64,000 nucleotides of DNA from Morella rubra (GCA_003952965.2 CM025854.1:5286812-5350811), one strand, 5' to 3'; counted from the stretch's first letter, positions 46,406 through 61,200 are shown. Notes: generated by a model from the letters alone, not told the origin. Numbers and translations are program-made.

Positions 46406-48753
46406 TTACTGTGTATATGATGAAGGCTGGTAAGTGGGTGGACCAGCATTGCCATAATCATACCCACCATAGCTAGTTTGGGCTCCATAAGAGCCACTCG
46501 CTCGATACCCAGGAGCACCCATATTATCAACAGGGAGTGAGTAGTGTTGTCGGGGAATAGCAGCAGGACTTTGACTGTGGGGCACTCCATAGCTGGAAGC
46601 ATAAGGGCTTGTACTGGGACCCTCGTACAAGCTTTGGCCAGGATAGCTGTACGGCCCAGAATATCTTGCAGTGGGGCTCTGTGCTGGAGGAGCTGGGTTC
46701 CTCCGGCCAAAAGGAGGGTAGGCATTAGAAAATTTAGCTGCTTTGGATGGACGGAAAGAAGGTGGGCCACTTCCTCGGCCACCACCAGCACCATAAGCTC
46801 GCTTATTTTGAGGCTTACTGGCAGCTGCTGAACTCTTTTTCCGTTCTACCTTGGCTTTCTCCAAATGAGTAGCTCGCTTCCTCAAGCTATCAAGGGAAAA
46901 TTCAGATTCAAGCTTGTGGTCTTCCACACATTTGATTATGGCTCTAATGGAATTCAACTCCAGAGTACTGGACTCCTCCTGAAAGGTTGAATTATAATAA
47001 CAAACCAGACAATGAATACACCAACTCACATTATAACAAGCAAATATTGCAGGGGAAACTTAATTTGCACATACTGTTGCAGACATGCTATTGTTTCCAT
47101 TCTTCAATATGGTGCTAGCATTCTTTTTGGAGTTCTTAAGATATGACTTGATCAAAGAAACAGGAGGAAATCTGTCGGTCAAACCAGCCTCAGAAGCAAA
47201 ATACACAGCTTCTATTTCTTTACCACTCTTCACCAGTTCATCAATAATATCTGCACAATAAGAGCTGTCTTTAACAAAGAGGATGCAGAAAATGAATAAC
47301 AGAAAGTTGGATGTCCACACAAGTAAATTATCTACTGAAGCAATTTGTTCTGTTCTTGTACACAGTCAAATTACCTTAGACGCCAATGTATACGAGAGAC
47401 GTCCAAGTAAACAAGTAAAAAAAACCGCCCGGGGGGAAGACATGGAAAAGGAAAATATTCCTGAATAAAAGTGCGCTAAACTTAACACAAGTTAAAAATG
47501 AAAGCCCAACTAACCTGTACTCTCATTTCTCTCTTTTTGTTTTTCAATCAAATGACGGGTCTGAGTTCAATAGTCTAACCAACTAGATCTAATCCTATAT
47601 TCCAAGATAAACTAGGCACTTAACACATGACAAGACTCACGACTATGTGCACTGATAGCATATTTCTTCAATACTTCAGAAACTGAATACATTTTATGTA
47701 TTCTAGAAAGATTGGCTGAACCCATATAAGCTAGTTCATTTCTGAAGTAAATGCACCATTTCAATCATAAGATGCAACACCCAGTCGAACGCGCCACCTT
47801 CTCGCTTCAGGGTTTGCCTCATTCATGGATCAGTATTCAAAAAACATACATATAAACGTCAAAGAAAATAAAGATATGAAACTAGTATCGCTATTAACAA
47901 ATTATTAACAACCTGCCATTTTCTCTCCAAATCCTAAAGCAGCAGCTAGCTTCGCCATATCCCTTCTGGCGGCGAACTCCACCACCAGCTTCCTCAAATA
48001 CTCTTCATCAAACTGCGACAGCAACCCAAGCCCAACCACCATTTGCAAAAGCATGACAGCCTCGGCCGCTCCCAATGCCCCACCTTCCTCGTCCATTTGC
48101 CCCTTCCACTGCTCCACAATCCCCGCGGCTCTCTCAACCACGCTACTTGCAAACTCCGGGCCCTTCTTCTTCCCACCTCCCAAATTCGCCTCCGGGAACA
48201 GAGCCTGAACCAGCATTCCACAAGCCCATCGCTTATCGGCCGATTTCTTACTCAGAAATTCTTCCATCGCATCCAAGACCAGCTTCGGAGGGTCCACCGC
48301 CTCCGCTATGGCCTTCGAAATCTCCGCTCGCAAGGACACTGACTCTTTGCGCTTCGACACGATGAACCTCAAAAGCCCGGAGGAATCCATTTTCCGGGAA
48401 AAGGATGTCAGGGTTTCGCATAACTCGGCAGTTGTGGAGGCGGGTTTCTCGAATTCCGCCAGGGCGGCCTCTCTCTGCTTCTCGATGCGGGCAGCGGCGT
48501 CGGTCTCGCGCTCGGGAATTGAATCCTCGCGGTGGGAGAGGGACTTGAGGGTTTCCTGGGAACTGGATTCCAGTGCTTGGATTTTTGATTCGAGGGACTG
48601 AGATTTCCGGGAGAGGGAGTCTTGGAGAGAGGCGAAGCGGTTAGATAGGTTTGTGAATAGCTGGGTGCAGGAGGATAGAATGGTCTTCTGGGCCTCGAGA
48701 TCGTCGAAGAATTTCTGGACTCTGTCTGTGTTGATAACCAACTCGGTCGCCAT
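46406..48753 (-). CDS. FRL4A: FRIGIDA-like protein (FRL4 type)
   Basis: Three exons: 48753-47913, 47250-47075 and 46978-46406. All have GT/AG junctions and compatible phases, giving 529 aa, close to Arabidopsis FRL4A (about 530). The N-terminus MATELVINTDRVQKFFDDLE leads into a coiled coil (residues about 15-110, SLESKIQALE, REDSIPERE). The FRIGIDA superfamily core follows: AVDPPKLVLDAMEEFL, then WACGMLVQALFPEANLGG, MAKLAAALGFGEKMAG and GLTDRFPPVSLIKSYLK. The C-terminus is a low-complexity Gly/Ser/Tyr/Pro tail containing YGGYDYGN. FRIGIDA proteins scaffold FLC activation at chromatin; the FRL4 role is less defined. No defect is seen. The start is the first ATG of a long open frame, with a leader of about 100 bp upstream. 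Confidence 0.93.
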
Positions 48754-49065
48754 TGATGGGAGGATATTTTCCCCAGACGGTGACAGTTTGGGAGGATATT
48801 GATCTGGGACGTCTCGAGGACAAAAACACTTAAACCCTAGTAGGGAGTCGGGAAGCGGGTGTGTCGTTAGTGTCTGAATCTATTTTCCTTCCATAATTTG
48901 CTGATTTTGTGAAGAAGGTTGTTTTTGGTCAAATTACATTTAAGCCCCTTAGGCGATTCATTTTGTAACTCTAAACTCTTATCTTATCCCGTTAATCTCT
49001 TTTTATTTGAAATACCAGATTTTTTTTTTTCTAAGCAAGACCAGATGGTTGTATTAAAGACAGAA

Positions 49066-49450
49066 GGAAATTACATTTTTTTTACCCATAAATTATCGTA
49101 AATTTTATATTTTACATTATAAACTATCAACATTTCACATATAAACTACAATCATTAACATATTGCACAATCGGTCTATTTTCATTAAATTGGATGGAAA
49201 TAACCTTTTTTAAAAAATAAAATAAAATAACGATTATTCCCTTAAATGTAATCTGTTATTTGAATTTTTAATGGTATAATTGACATTTCGTATTTAAAAA
49301 GTCAATTGTTCATCTAATTTGAAAGAAAAAACAGACGGAATGTGCAATGTGTTATCGATGAGTAATTTGTGAGTGTAATATCTCAAATATGATAGTTTAG
49401 AGGTAAAGTGCAAAACAAATGATAATTTGTAGGTGAAAAATGCATTTTCC
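49066..49450. mobile_element. MITE-like inverted-terminus element, about 385 bp
   Basis: The left end GGAAATTACATTTTTTTTAC matches the reversed right end GGAAAATGCATTTTTCACC, and the similarity continues through AAATTATC and TAAACTATCA for about 90 bp. There is no coding potential and the target duplication is not resolved. It lies upstream of the FRL gene. Confidence 0.6.
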
Positions 49451-52400
49451 TTTAAAAATTTCTAAGTGAGATAGTATTAAGGATTTCTAAGTAAAGAGCA
49501 AAATGATCTTGAAAAGCTCAGTAAATACAACTATACAAAATAAAAAAGAGGTATACAAGATAGAAGAGAGGAATAATGAGGTGTATAAAATATAAAATAT
49601 AAAATATATATAAATGAATGTTCCAAACTTCAAAGTAAATTATAAAAATCTAGATGTATTTGTAAAATTTAATATGCGGGAAAACTCAAAGTTGATCCAT
49701 AATAAATTGAAATCAGTTGATGCGTAACATGTCTCGTTTTTCCTTTTCCTATATGTATAATAATTCTTCTTTAGGCCATGGCTGCGGATTCAAGTTCCTT
49801 TCATCTTAGCTTACTGTTTGACAGACTTTGTCAGCCACTATTGTTCCTCCCCTCATTTAAGAGAGACTCTTCTTTATTGAATCACTCGTTCTCTCAACAC
49901 TAGAAGTGGTAGTTCAGTGGTGTTTCGACTGTGCTTAAGACTTAAAGCTTCTTTCAGGCGATTCAAGTCAAATAGGGGCCTAAGATCGGATAAATTAGTA
50001 GGCCTTTTATATAATTTTTAATATATAAATATTTAAAATTATCTAAAAATTATTAAATTTAATATAAAATATTCAAATGCCCATTAATCATTTTTTTATA
50101 AGACTTATACATGACATCAAGGCCCATAACTTACATAGTTAAGAAATTTATAGGACATTTTTTTTCTCTTTTAAGTAAAGTTTAAAAATATGAAAAATAA
50201 TTAAGAGGTATAGGAAAAACATATTACTTGATGAATAAAAAAAACAGTCTATTCATGATAAAAATATGGAAAGATTGCATGTTGCCACTTGCCATTCCCT
50301 TAATTTTTATTTTTTTCCTTAGCATATATTATTATATATATATTTTTTTTTTTCTTTTTTATTTGTGCTTTTTATGAACCTTGCTGAGACTTAAGCTAGT
50401 CTAAGTGACTCTTGAGCTGACCATACTTTCTCCCATCGAAGCACATTAGGGACCTTACTCTCTGATCAAATTACTCTTATTTTCGAATCGCGTCTGTAAA
50501 ATTTTCGAATTTAAGTCTTTAACTTGACTTTATAATAGTCCATCTCTTAAAATTTTTTTTAGAAAAAAAAAATTCACTCGTTCGCTTGTTCATCTATTTG
50601 CCGTTGTTCTCTCTTCTCTTGATAGATATTTTCTAGTTCGTACGTACATAACTCACCGTTGATTTTCTGGGTGTCTTTGGTTTGTTCCCAATGGGCTCGT
50701 TCATTAAAAAACATGTCGGCCCTTTCATTGATAGGTGGCCTTCTCCCGCGCCACACAGTTTTATTAACGTCTACTTGTGGAGATGCGATCCCGTGAAATG
50801 CTTCTGTGCAATGACTAAGCGAAGATAGAATAAAAAAAGGTAAAAAAAAAAACTTGCTAGAGAGTAGGATCTTCTAATTTTTTTTTTGATAAAATTAAAT
50901 GACTCAATTTGAAGAGCGAAACATACTATGTGTAGGCCTTAGAGTATTGTATTAATTGACAGTTTGATTAACTAGTATTGTGGATCATACAGAATATTCA
51001 ATATAAGTGATATCTTTCTCTTTTAAAATTTGACCATTTAATTCCAATAGCAAATTAGAGGTAAAAAGTAACCTTCCTTGGCAAGGTGATGAGACAAACC
51101 CCACGTTATACAAATAAGGTCATTGCAGCAAACAGTTAGCGCGCGGAAGCCTAGAGTAAAATACTGGTTTTATAAGATTAGTGTGGAAGTATGTATATAA
51201 GAGTTCCAAAGGACCAAAAGTCTAATAAAAGTTTATCTTTTAGCACCAAAACAAAAGGAAAGAGTAAACATGTGAGAAATTTTTGAAGATTCTCCATAGA
51301 AAATTGGTCTGGAGGAAGAAGACACATTCTGCAAGATGCTCATACTTGGTCTGTGAATAAAAGCTTCAAGCTTGAACTGTCTTATACTCCAGTACTTGCC
51401 CTTTTTTATTGTTGTGACTGATAATGGTGCACTTGGACTTTGATCCACAACTTTGATAAGATCTCTCTCGTGATGTGAAGGAAGAGTTAATCGGAAGAAG
51501 AGTTAGGGTTTATTTAAAGTTTTGGGTATCCTTACAATCTACTTATATAACGGGTCGAAAATTGCAGAAGATTCCAATCTATTTATAACGTGATGGATTA
51601 TCTAAGGGAGGTTTGTTGAATGGTCAAAATCTTAGTAAAGGTTTTATCCTCTCTAGATCAGGAGGTTTAACACGAGATCTGGAATAGATCCTAAAATTAC
51701 GTAAGGTGGTCGTCATGCAGCTAAATTATTGGGTTACTGATTCCGATTGCTTCAGGGCCTGATCACATGCTTACCTTGCTTTAGGGTAACCGGAATGCTG
51801 GCCAAAGAGTTTGTTTATTTGGGAAATCCTCCCGGTTGTGTTGCTTATCAAGTGATTACTGATTGATGCGGAACCATTTAGCATATTCTTTCTGGATTTT
51901 CATGTCTATCCTGTTTTGAATCGAGATTGAGTGACGTCTTCTGATCCAAATTTCCACGTCTTCGGGTAAGTAACGAAGCCAAAGACTAAAATGGTCCCAA
52001 ATTGTGGGGTTGTCCAGCTGTTATGGATTCAGCATCAATTAAATCCCTTTCGGTAGCTCTAGCATGTAAGCTATTCTGCTATATCTGCCCTACAAATTCA
52101 TGAATGTTGGGTTGACAATTCTTTGTAAGCTATGCTCGTGATCCATTTAACAAAAGGGGAAAATCATTTTCGTATCCTTTTTCTTCTTAACAAATTGCAT
52201 CCAAGCTCTCAGCTTCGTGACAAAAATGCTGCAAGATGCCTTTTGATATCAGCAGCTGCTAATGAAAGACACACATCGATCCTAATTTTTATGAGTTTAT
52301 TCAATTTGAATGGTAACCAACCAAAACCTGCAGATTGGTAAACCACTTATTAATATACTTGGATCCTACAAACAAAAGCACCAAATTTCTACAAAAGAAA

Positions 52401-52621
52401 GGGTGGGGGTTCCTCTGTTCTTTTCCTGATCTTGTAATCCCTTTCTCTCTATTCTGTGGTCACATAACTCCTAAACAAAGGAGGAAGATGGAAAAGAAGC
52501 AAGTTCAAGAAAATCCTATGACTATCAATCTCAATGAAAAGACCAAATGAAAGCAGAAGATTGTAGAAATCAAAGACTCCATGTTTTAGCAAGCCTCACT
52601 AACATATACAGGCAAGCATGG

Positions 52622-52660
<39 letters not shown>

Positions 52661-52858
52661 CAGGAGTAGGGTAGTTTGCCAAGAATTTGCTCATATAATT
52701 AAGCGAGAGTTTACCATGTGTATATTATCAACTGGACATGCGCGTGTTTTCGCACACACAGAGGTCCATAACAATGGCTAATAGTAGTACACAGCATTTC
52801 ACGACTAGGTACTGATATATGTTGACATACCGAGTTGCTTCTGGACTTTGCTAATTGA
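49451..52858. other. Intergenic region
   Basis: No gene is recognised. Minus-strand open frames at 50574-50756 (charged, RRPPINERADMFFNERAHW) and 51233-51448 have no identifiable domain and could be transposon scraps. There is a (GA)n microsatellite at 52630-52658. Confidence 0.45.
52630..52658. repeat. (GA)n microsatellite
   Basis: About 14 perfect GA units preceded by a short (CA) run. Confidence 0.9.
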
Positions 52859-53245
52859 TTACACAACCCCTTCCTTTCGAAAGATCCTGGAAGGATCAGC
52901 AAACCGAACGGAGAAAGATCGAGCGAGGTTATCGGGTTCATCCCATGCAGATCCCTTGTCAAAATTCTGCGAGTAAGTGTATGGATTATAGGGGATCTGA
53001 ATGGAAGCTGGAGACTTGAAAATCCTCCTCTTTTCTTTCTTAAACTTCATCCACAACATTTTCCACGGCAACTTGTTTGATTTGGTAGATGATAAGCTTG
53101 CAGACTCAAACTCTTCGTAGCACTCCCCCAACTGGATGGTTCTGCTGCCTGAACAGGACCAGCTTCTGATGTCCATTTCAGCACCAAGGTTTCCGCCGGC
53201 GAAGCTTGGAAACTCAGCTCTCTTCCCTGAGAGCCGAAAGTGCAC
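52859..53245 (-). CDS. Small plant-specific protein of unknown function, 128 aa
   Basis: A single-exon frame starting MHFRLSGKRAEFPSFAGG. Two features argue for a real gene: a basic central stretch (KLPWKMLWMKFKKEKRRIF, residues about 59-77) and a C-terminal motif block YSQNFDKGSAWDEPDNLARS followed by FSVRFADPSRIF. From memory, that block recurs in a family of short uncharacterised angiosperm proteins. There is no signal peptide or transmembrane segment. No function is known to me. Upstream on the minus strand lies a TA-rich stretch (TATATATAAGC near 53295) that could act as core promoter. Confidence 0.7.
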   Translation of the reverse strand: MHFRLSGKRAEFPSFAGGNLGAEMDIRSWSCSGSRTIQLGECYEEFESASLSSTKSNKLPWKMLWMKFKKEKRRIFKSPASIQIPYNPYTYSQNFDKGSAWDEPDNLARSFSVRFADPSRIFRKEGVV

Positions 53246-55217
53246 GTCAAGAACTTGTCAGTCTAAGCACATGGAGTGGTCCCGAGCTATACACATATAT
53301 ATAAGCACATGGTGTATGGTCCTGAGTGAGTAGATGGGCCGGCTGACTATTAGAGACTAGAATGGTCTAAGTTAGCCAGCTGGATGAAAAGGAAAGAGTT
53401 TCCGGTCGGCTCAGCTCAGTTTGATACAGTACAATACTAACCCCAGTTGGAAATCGCAGGTCCAGAAGAGTGGTATTAAAAAACCAACCAAAACATGGTT
53501 TGTCCAAGATTTTCTGGGTTTTGTTGATCCCACTCAATATTTCTAAGAAAAGCACGTGAAGGGCTCAAGGACCTAATTTGCCTAAGGCTCTTCGAGCTAT
53601 CCTAATGGCCTCGCGTGCCACTCTCTCTTTCTTCCAAATATGTGAAACGCCTTTCGGCTGCCTACTTTAAGCAGAGGATATAAAGAATTTCAGTTGACTC
53701 AGCCAAGCCATTTCGGCTTGAGAGTAAAACCTAAGTAAATTATGTATGCCATCGAAATTAGTACACTTCATAGCCTCGCAACTGAACGTATCTCTAGGAA
53801 CCAAATCGAACACAAGCACGGCATTGGCAGATTTACGCAATCGCCAACCAGCAATGATAAGGCCCATGAGTGGATAGAACGTGTTTCAGAGTATGAACGA
53901 AAGCAAACGCTTCTGAAAAAAAAAAAAAAAAGATGCCGTACGATACGATGATTCATGATGTGTCACTTAGACGTGGTGCAATTGCCCAAATTTGCTCATC
54001 GAAGATTTTAAATTGTCATGACACAATCCTTTCTTGATCACAACAACAGAGCTGCAGGACATGTATCAAATTCTTTACTTTGTGCTCGTTTTGAATTACT
54101 ATAAAAAAAAAAAAAAGCAGAGGATATGCCCCATCTATAAAGAAGTCAACAAAATTGAGCACCCTCCGACGGACGTCACCCAAAAGAATGATGCTGGCAC
54201 AATTCAAGCTTCTTCCCGCCGGCATGGTCCTCTACGCCGGCAAGTCTACATGAAGGAAGCAACTTCAATGATTAATCCAAGACATTCTGAATCATTAGAG
54301 AAACCCGTCAAAACATGGCCCGGTAACAGCCAGACTGTACAGAAATGAAAATACGAAGTCAAAATCCTATTCTGGAACATCTAAACTAAGGAATAAGTCC
54401 TTGCTATAAAAATTGAGAACATGATCCAGTCAATTATAGTTAAAAGGATGGAGGTCCATTGATTCCCGGAGTAGAACACCGTGCCTCTATTTAGAGCAGT
54501 TGTTTACATTCTATTCTTCTTTTTTTCAAATTTTGCAAGGGATAAAACCAACCAAGACCCCATAAGTCATGCAATGTGTGAGAACCATCCCAACTGGAGT
54601 AACAAATGGCTCTAGGGCTTAGCTTTTGACCTTGATGCCTGGTTTATTTTCAGGCTAATGGGACAACTCCTACGGAAATAAAGTCAGCTTTATATAGGTA
54701 CACTCCACAAGAAGTGCACCTTTGAAGTTTTTTGAAACCAAACACTCCCATTTAGATACAAAAATGCGTGAAGCCCATAGGAAGCAGGATAACTCTATCC
54801 AGCTTCCAAAAGTTTTGTGGAGGTAAGCTCTCAGGAGGTTAAACAAAGTTAATCAATCCAATAGATGAAGGGGGCAATGTCCTTGTAGGATAAAAAAAAA
54901 AAGAGAATGATAAGAAGATAATCTTGGGAAGTTTGTAACTAAGAAAATATTTTTGGCCAATCCGCACTGAACTCTTGACAATGAGACCCAAGCTACAAAA
55001 TATAAAAACAGTTCATGCTGCCAAGCATAGAAAATTAGAAGAGAGCACTAACTTCTGAGATAGGGATTTGACACAATGGAAACTCATCCCTGGATCAAAA
55101 ATTGAAAGAATTTTAAGTCATAACAGATGAAAAACCCAATATTCCATCCAGTATAGGTGGGGATATGGTACCTGCTAACAATGTGCTAGCGAAATGTCTT
55201 CTGCCAAGCCCTGAACT
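53246..55217. other. Spacer between the small protein and the kinase gene
   Basis: Includes the upstream region of the small protein and the kinase 3' UTR. A(15)-type homopolymers occur near 53918-53932 and 54102-54116. No further gene is recognised. Confidence 0.45.
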
Positions 55218-58200
55218 TCAAGACACTGTTCTTCCATAGCAGATGGATGCAATATATTGATTCTTCAACCATTTCTCCTGCCATAGAGCCAGAAGCAGAG
55301 ATTACTTTGTAATACTAGATCAAAACCATTCATTCATATAACAAAGAGCAAATACTTGAGTAAGAAATCTACCAAAACCATCTTGAAATTGTGGAAACGA
55401 ATATCCATGTGGAAAATAATTAAAACAACATTGACTGTTTTGACTCGATGGCAGCAAATCACAACAAGTTTGTTTCACTAAGAGGATTATGTGGATAATT
55501 AGCAGCCATCTAGTTAAAAGTGAAAACTATTTTTGTAAGAATCTTCTCTCCCACATTCCAAAAAGCTCAAAACTTTATTTCTCTCATGAAAAGGCAGACA
55601 ATGTCTTTTCACATGAATAGATCACTTGCATAATGCTGTCTGTCAATGACACATTACATACATTTTCCAAAAGTAGGAACGTCTGACACCAGACTTCTTT
55701 ACAGAGTATCTTACTGTCAAGTATCAAAAACTTAGCCTCCAAGTTAGTTAGCTGGGGACTTGGGACCGAATAAATTAAAACTAATTCCATATTCGCACAC
55801 AGCCAACGAAGTTTTATTATGTAAGGTCGGACCATCTTAACATCCTTTTCCCTGATCCATGCAATTAGTTCACATTTCAGCAGAAGGCAAGATAATTATC
55901 TTTTCCACAGAATCCGGTAGTTTGAAAAGCATTTCAAAGCAATCACAATAAAACGAAGAATATATCAAGCATGACGATGATTGAAGAGGAGGATGTAGAG
56001 CTTGAAGACTTCCACTCCCCTGGTACTAATGGACAATTCAGGAAATAGCTATTTACTTTAGGATAACATACTAATGCAAAATCTTGACTACAATGGAATA
56101 TGACATGTAGATCTCTCCCTGATAAGTTTTTGGCACAAGTATAGATCAGGAATACCTTCACATGATCACAAGGAAAAGCAGATGTCCGCAGAGTTTCTTG
56201 GGCCACATCTGGTGACCTCCTCTTGGGTGCACTAAGTATGAATGCAGCTTGATCTGCTGTAGCAGCAGTTGAGGTGATCCTATATCCACTCTCCCATCTT
56301 CTACGAATCCCTTCACTTGGGTAAAGGAAATCAAGTTCAACGACCTAGGAATACAAGTAGAAGATATTAAGTCCCTTTTGCAGTATCCTCTGAAACAGAA
56401 CATGACAACTGGGGTTGGACTACCTGATTAGCATAACCTGAATTTTGGGACATGACAATGCCCCATTTGCCACCAGTGGTGGACATGGAGGTCACTGAGA
56501 AACCTTCTTTCCACTTCTTACTGATCCATTTGAAAGGAAATACCTCACTGACTTTGTAGGACTGCTGAGTATAAGGCACCCCTTCAATGGCAAGAAAGAA
56601 AATTATATATATGCAACATATCAAAAAACCGCTCCAAAAAACTTGCTGGCAAAAGATAATGAGGACCCGGCCATTGATTGTGAAGCTTATGTTGGGATTT
56701 CCCCAAAAACATATTGCTTGTAATTCATGATGTATCACATAACAGCAATTTAGACTTTGTTTCGTTCATCAGAACCAGATGTATGTATAGTATGGCTCAG
56801 TTGGTCCCAAGGGGACTTTTTCAACTTAAGCAAAATGTTGAAAAAGCCTCACTAAGACCAACTGCCTAATCATAAACGGAATGATCTCTAAACAGATATA
56901 AAAAGAGCAGTGTGAAGTTAAGTACCATACTTTGAGAATATACATGGAAACCATTCATTATATTAGATAATCCAGCCGATTAAAGGTAGAATATGATAGG
57001 AAAAGAAATTAAGATCTAGCATAGAAAATTATCTTAAGATCTCTTGCTATCACTCCAACATAGAAAATTATCTTAAGATCTCTTGCTATCACTCCAACAT
57101 CCTATAATGTGCATGCCAATCAGATAAGAATTAAAAAGCAATGGGGGAACAACCAAGCAAATTCAGTTATCAAAATAAACAAAGGCACCTCATCAGCTCT
57201 CAGTAGCTGAATCCCCATAATAACAGCTAATATTTGCCTGACTCATTAAATATATTTAGTCACCAACCAAGCCAACTCAAATTCATAAATAAATGTCACT
57301 TACCTTGGGACATTATCACCAAGGAGCTGCCATTGCATGCGCCAGCGATGGAAGTAATGTAGTAACTCTTGTCCCACTGTTCTGTTATCCACTCCTGATG
57401 AAACAATTTACAAGAAATCAAGTTGCTAATAACTGCATACTTAAATATATGATAACAAAATTGCCAACTAAAGGTACTATTACCAACCTTGTTAAAGAAC
57501 ATAGGTGATAGTTGATAAACCTGGGATGTGAAACCTGTCCCTGCATCCATAATGATGGCCCACAAATTCACTGATGAAGCTACACAACTAATAAACAACC
57601 CATCTTCTCTTCCTTTCTCCACATGCTGCTGTAGTCTTGAATCCGTAACATTGTAGTGATACCTACAGTATCGGAACCCCATTTTTAGCTGATAAGATCA
57701 AGAATCCAAAATTTATGTCCCAACAGTTATAATTGTCCTGGCCATCAAGTAAAACTCTTAAGTGTATACTGTCTCGGCTGGGCGAGAATGCAATCTAAAG
57801 GCTCTTTCCCTTTCTAACGCTGACAAATTCCATAGCAATCTAGATTAGGATTACCACACAAAGCAGGATAACTGCTGATTTCAATGTGATATCATATGCT
57901 CTCCTTCGAGAAAGAGATCAGGAGGCCAGACTGAACACCAAGCGCGATAATATAATCTATAACTAGTAACTATTTCCCACCAAAGCATTTCAAAATTTAG
58001 GAGACAATGATTAAAAAAACCATAAAAAGTATAGTTTTAGAAAATTACAGCAGGGAAGGCACAATGAGACTAAAAATAAAAAAAAGTATCACACAGTGAC
58101 CTTGAATCTGGGTGCTTCAAATGATCTAACAATATACTTCAAAGAAAATTTTTATAAGCACACAAGACCACCGAGATTAATTTGCAGTTAGTTATTGTCA

Positions 58201-61200
58201 AATCAACATTTCAACAAAAATTGACAGGCATAGAAACAGTAGCTTCAGCTCAAAACTTCTAGATATTGTAAGGCACCAAAAATGGGTATTGCCCAATATA
58301 TGAGTCTAACTGACCTCTGCTTCATTGCTGATCTGGAATTATAGACTGAGATCCACTGGGTGGCTGGAGAACCTACTCGAATTTTCTTTTTAGGTATGCC
58401 ACCATCCTCCAACTCTATTTGTGATCCCCCCCTTTTCTGACCCACCTGTAATGCATGAAAGAACCCACAACAAATATCAACAAAAGATTATCCATGAAGG
58501 AAGAACAATAAGTCACAACACCAAACCACCTTTATAGCTCCATCAGTCCTAATTGGTCGCAGTGTTGCACTGGAATTAATGCTGTCATCAAAAAGGGAAA
58601 TTAGCTTAGAGTATTTTGGTTCTTCATCAAATCTCATGTTTGTCACCAACTCCAGAAACTGTTGAAACGGAGGAGGACAGAAGCAACATAGCATCTCAGG
58701 AGCAGTTGCCATCTTCTTCTTACAAACAAGAAATCCTTTGTTCTCTCCCTGCACCAATGAAGCACGAAAACATTGTAGAGAGAGAAAGAACAGATGCAAA
58801 AGCTAGTCTAAGCTACAAAGATGCAGTTGCAATTGTCAACGCATGGTGGAATGGTGAAGTGAACTTACAACATAACCCTGCCAGGGAAGTTTTCCTCTAA
58901 AGAGAAATATTAGGCTATATGCTAAGGACTCAAGGTCATCCCTTCGGCTCCCTGTCCTACCCAAATGTGCATGTACACTTGCATAGCGAGTGGTTCCCCT
59001 GTAAAAAAATGACATAAACCACTTATCAAAAAAAAAAAAAGACATAAACCGGCCCTTACAACTCGTAGGTTTATTTGCACATTAGCTGTGAAAGATAATT
59101 GAGGATTAGAAGAGGCATAAGTTAAAATGTGTTACCAAACAGAGCAAGAAATCAAGAAATCCAAAAAAGAAAAATGACATGTAGAATCAGTTAAGCCAAC
59201 CTATCCTCTGCAATCATGATTTCAAAATCAAAAATTAAAAGCAAAGCTGATTTAATTCATTCTAATATATTATGGAAGCATTCTAAGCAACTTTATTTAG
59301 AACACAGGATCAAGGAGTTTTTATGAACCCTATTTGCAAATGGGATATTCTACTGAACCACAAACAGCTTTAGTGAGGTATGTGGTCACCTGAAAACATC
59401 AGGTTTTTGGTCATAATCAACATGGCGACCAGAAGATGCATTCTTCCACCTTGAAGCTGAAGAAGAAAACATAACCGAACAATTACAATTCCATCCAGAT
59501 TTTTTTATGGAAGAGAAGTGCAGACACATCTCCAGATGTCAATCAAGGGTTGTTACAACCTTTCTAAATTTAAAAACATACCCAAACCAAGATCAACCAG
59601 GTACAACTTCTTTTCATCAGGCGTTCCAGGTTGACCAAGCAAAAAGTTTTCTGGTTTTACATCGCCATGCACAAATCTGTGGAGAAAACCAACTAATAAT
59701 GAACATAATGCCCAAAAAATAAAAGGAACGAAGCAAAGATGGAAAAGTTCGAAGTTACCCTCTATGATGAAGTTGCTCTAGAATTGATATTGCCTCCACT
59801 GCTATACAAGCAACCATCTCTTCAGACAGCCTACGTATGAAGCAAGATAATAAGAGAAAGAGAAACAAAATTAACACCAGAATCACATGATTGGATAGAA
59901 ATGATCTCAAGAGGCATTAATTTTTTTTCTTACATCTGGTTGTTAGAGTTCCATACGTCCCATAAACTTGGGCCTAGCATGTCCATTACCTAAATAAGAG
60001 TCACAAATGTCGTGAATTTATGGCAGTTGTAAATTCAATATATGTAGACACAAAAATATAAAAGGTGCTAGCAACATACTCACAAGGATATAGTAGTCTC
60101 CTTGTTGCCCTTTGTAATGGACCAAAGGAAGCCCATAACAACCCTTAAGAGTGCTTCATAGTGATTGAAACAGAAAGATTATTTATGTCATAAATATTAG
60201 ACTTCAACTAATAGTAAGAACTAAGCTTTACCTGTATACTTGCCACTCATAAGGAGGACCAACTCTGCACCCTTTACTTTGTCGAGGCTCAAATTTCAAA
60301 GCAACCTAAGAAAGAGTACAGTGATATGTCACACAGAGAAGAACCACCTTGATAAATTTACATGGGTATACTAGAGATTCACAAGAGAATAAACCTCAAA
60401 GGCATCAGATCCAGTACGGCCCACGCCACCAGTCACTCTTCTTCCCACATATACTTGCCCAAAACCCCCTTTGCCGAGCTTTCTGTCTAATTTGTACACA
60501 GGAGAGTTACCAACCTGAACCTGAAAAGGAAAATCAGAGGGAGAAAAACAAAAAAGAAATTATCATTACTTGAAAACATGTTTTCAATATCGTTAGTAAA
60601 TTACTACAGGCACAAGAATGCATCAGAAAATGAATGAATCTTAAAATAAATGAAAACCTTAAACAATATTGTCTCACCAATACATAAGCGAGAAACATGG
60701 ACACTTGGAGTGGCTGGAAATTTTCAAGAACGAAATAGTTCCCCCCCCCCAAAAAAAAAAAAAGAAAATCCTCCCTGTAACTTCAAAAACTTTTCTACCA
60801 AAAGCAAGCCTAACTTTTTTTCTTAAACAATTCAAAATCATGATATAGGCCATCCACATTCAAAAAAGTAACTTGATAGTTAAGCATCCTTTTTCCCCTT
60901 TTGTTTCCTTATGTTTTAACTTCTTGAGGCAATCGCTAAAGGTTTCGATATAACAGAACTACTGTACATGTAAGAGGCCACATAATAGTCTAGAAGTCAA
61001 TTGACCAGTCTCTCAAAGCAAGGAGGCCTCCTTGATACAAAGATACTACTTATGACTCCCACACGCTGCCAATCACAGTTGGTAAACCTGTCAAAGCTGG
61101 GCAACTCCAAAGAAATCTCATGAGAATTTAGAAATCTATCATTTGAAGTTAACAACAGAAACTTTCCACATAAAATTGAAGACAAGAAAAGATGCTCAAG

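Noticed and set aside
47994-48601. Four frames of 75-99 codons overlapping FRL4 exon 1
   Set aside because: They are shadows of a 282-codon frame with a clear FRIGIDA domain.
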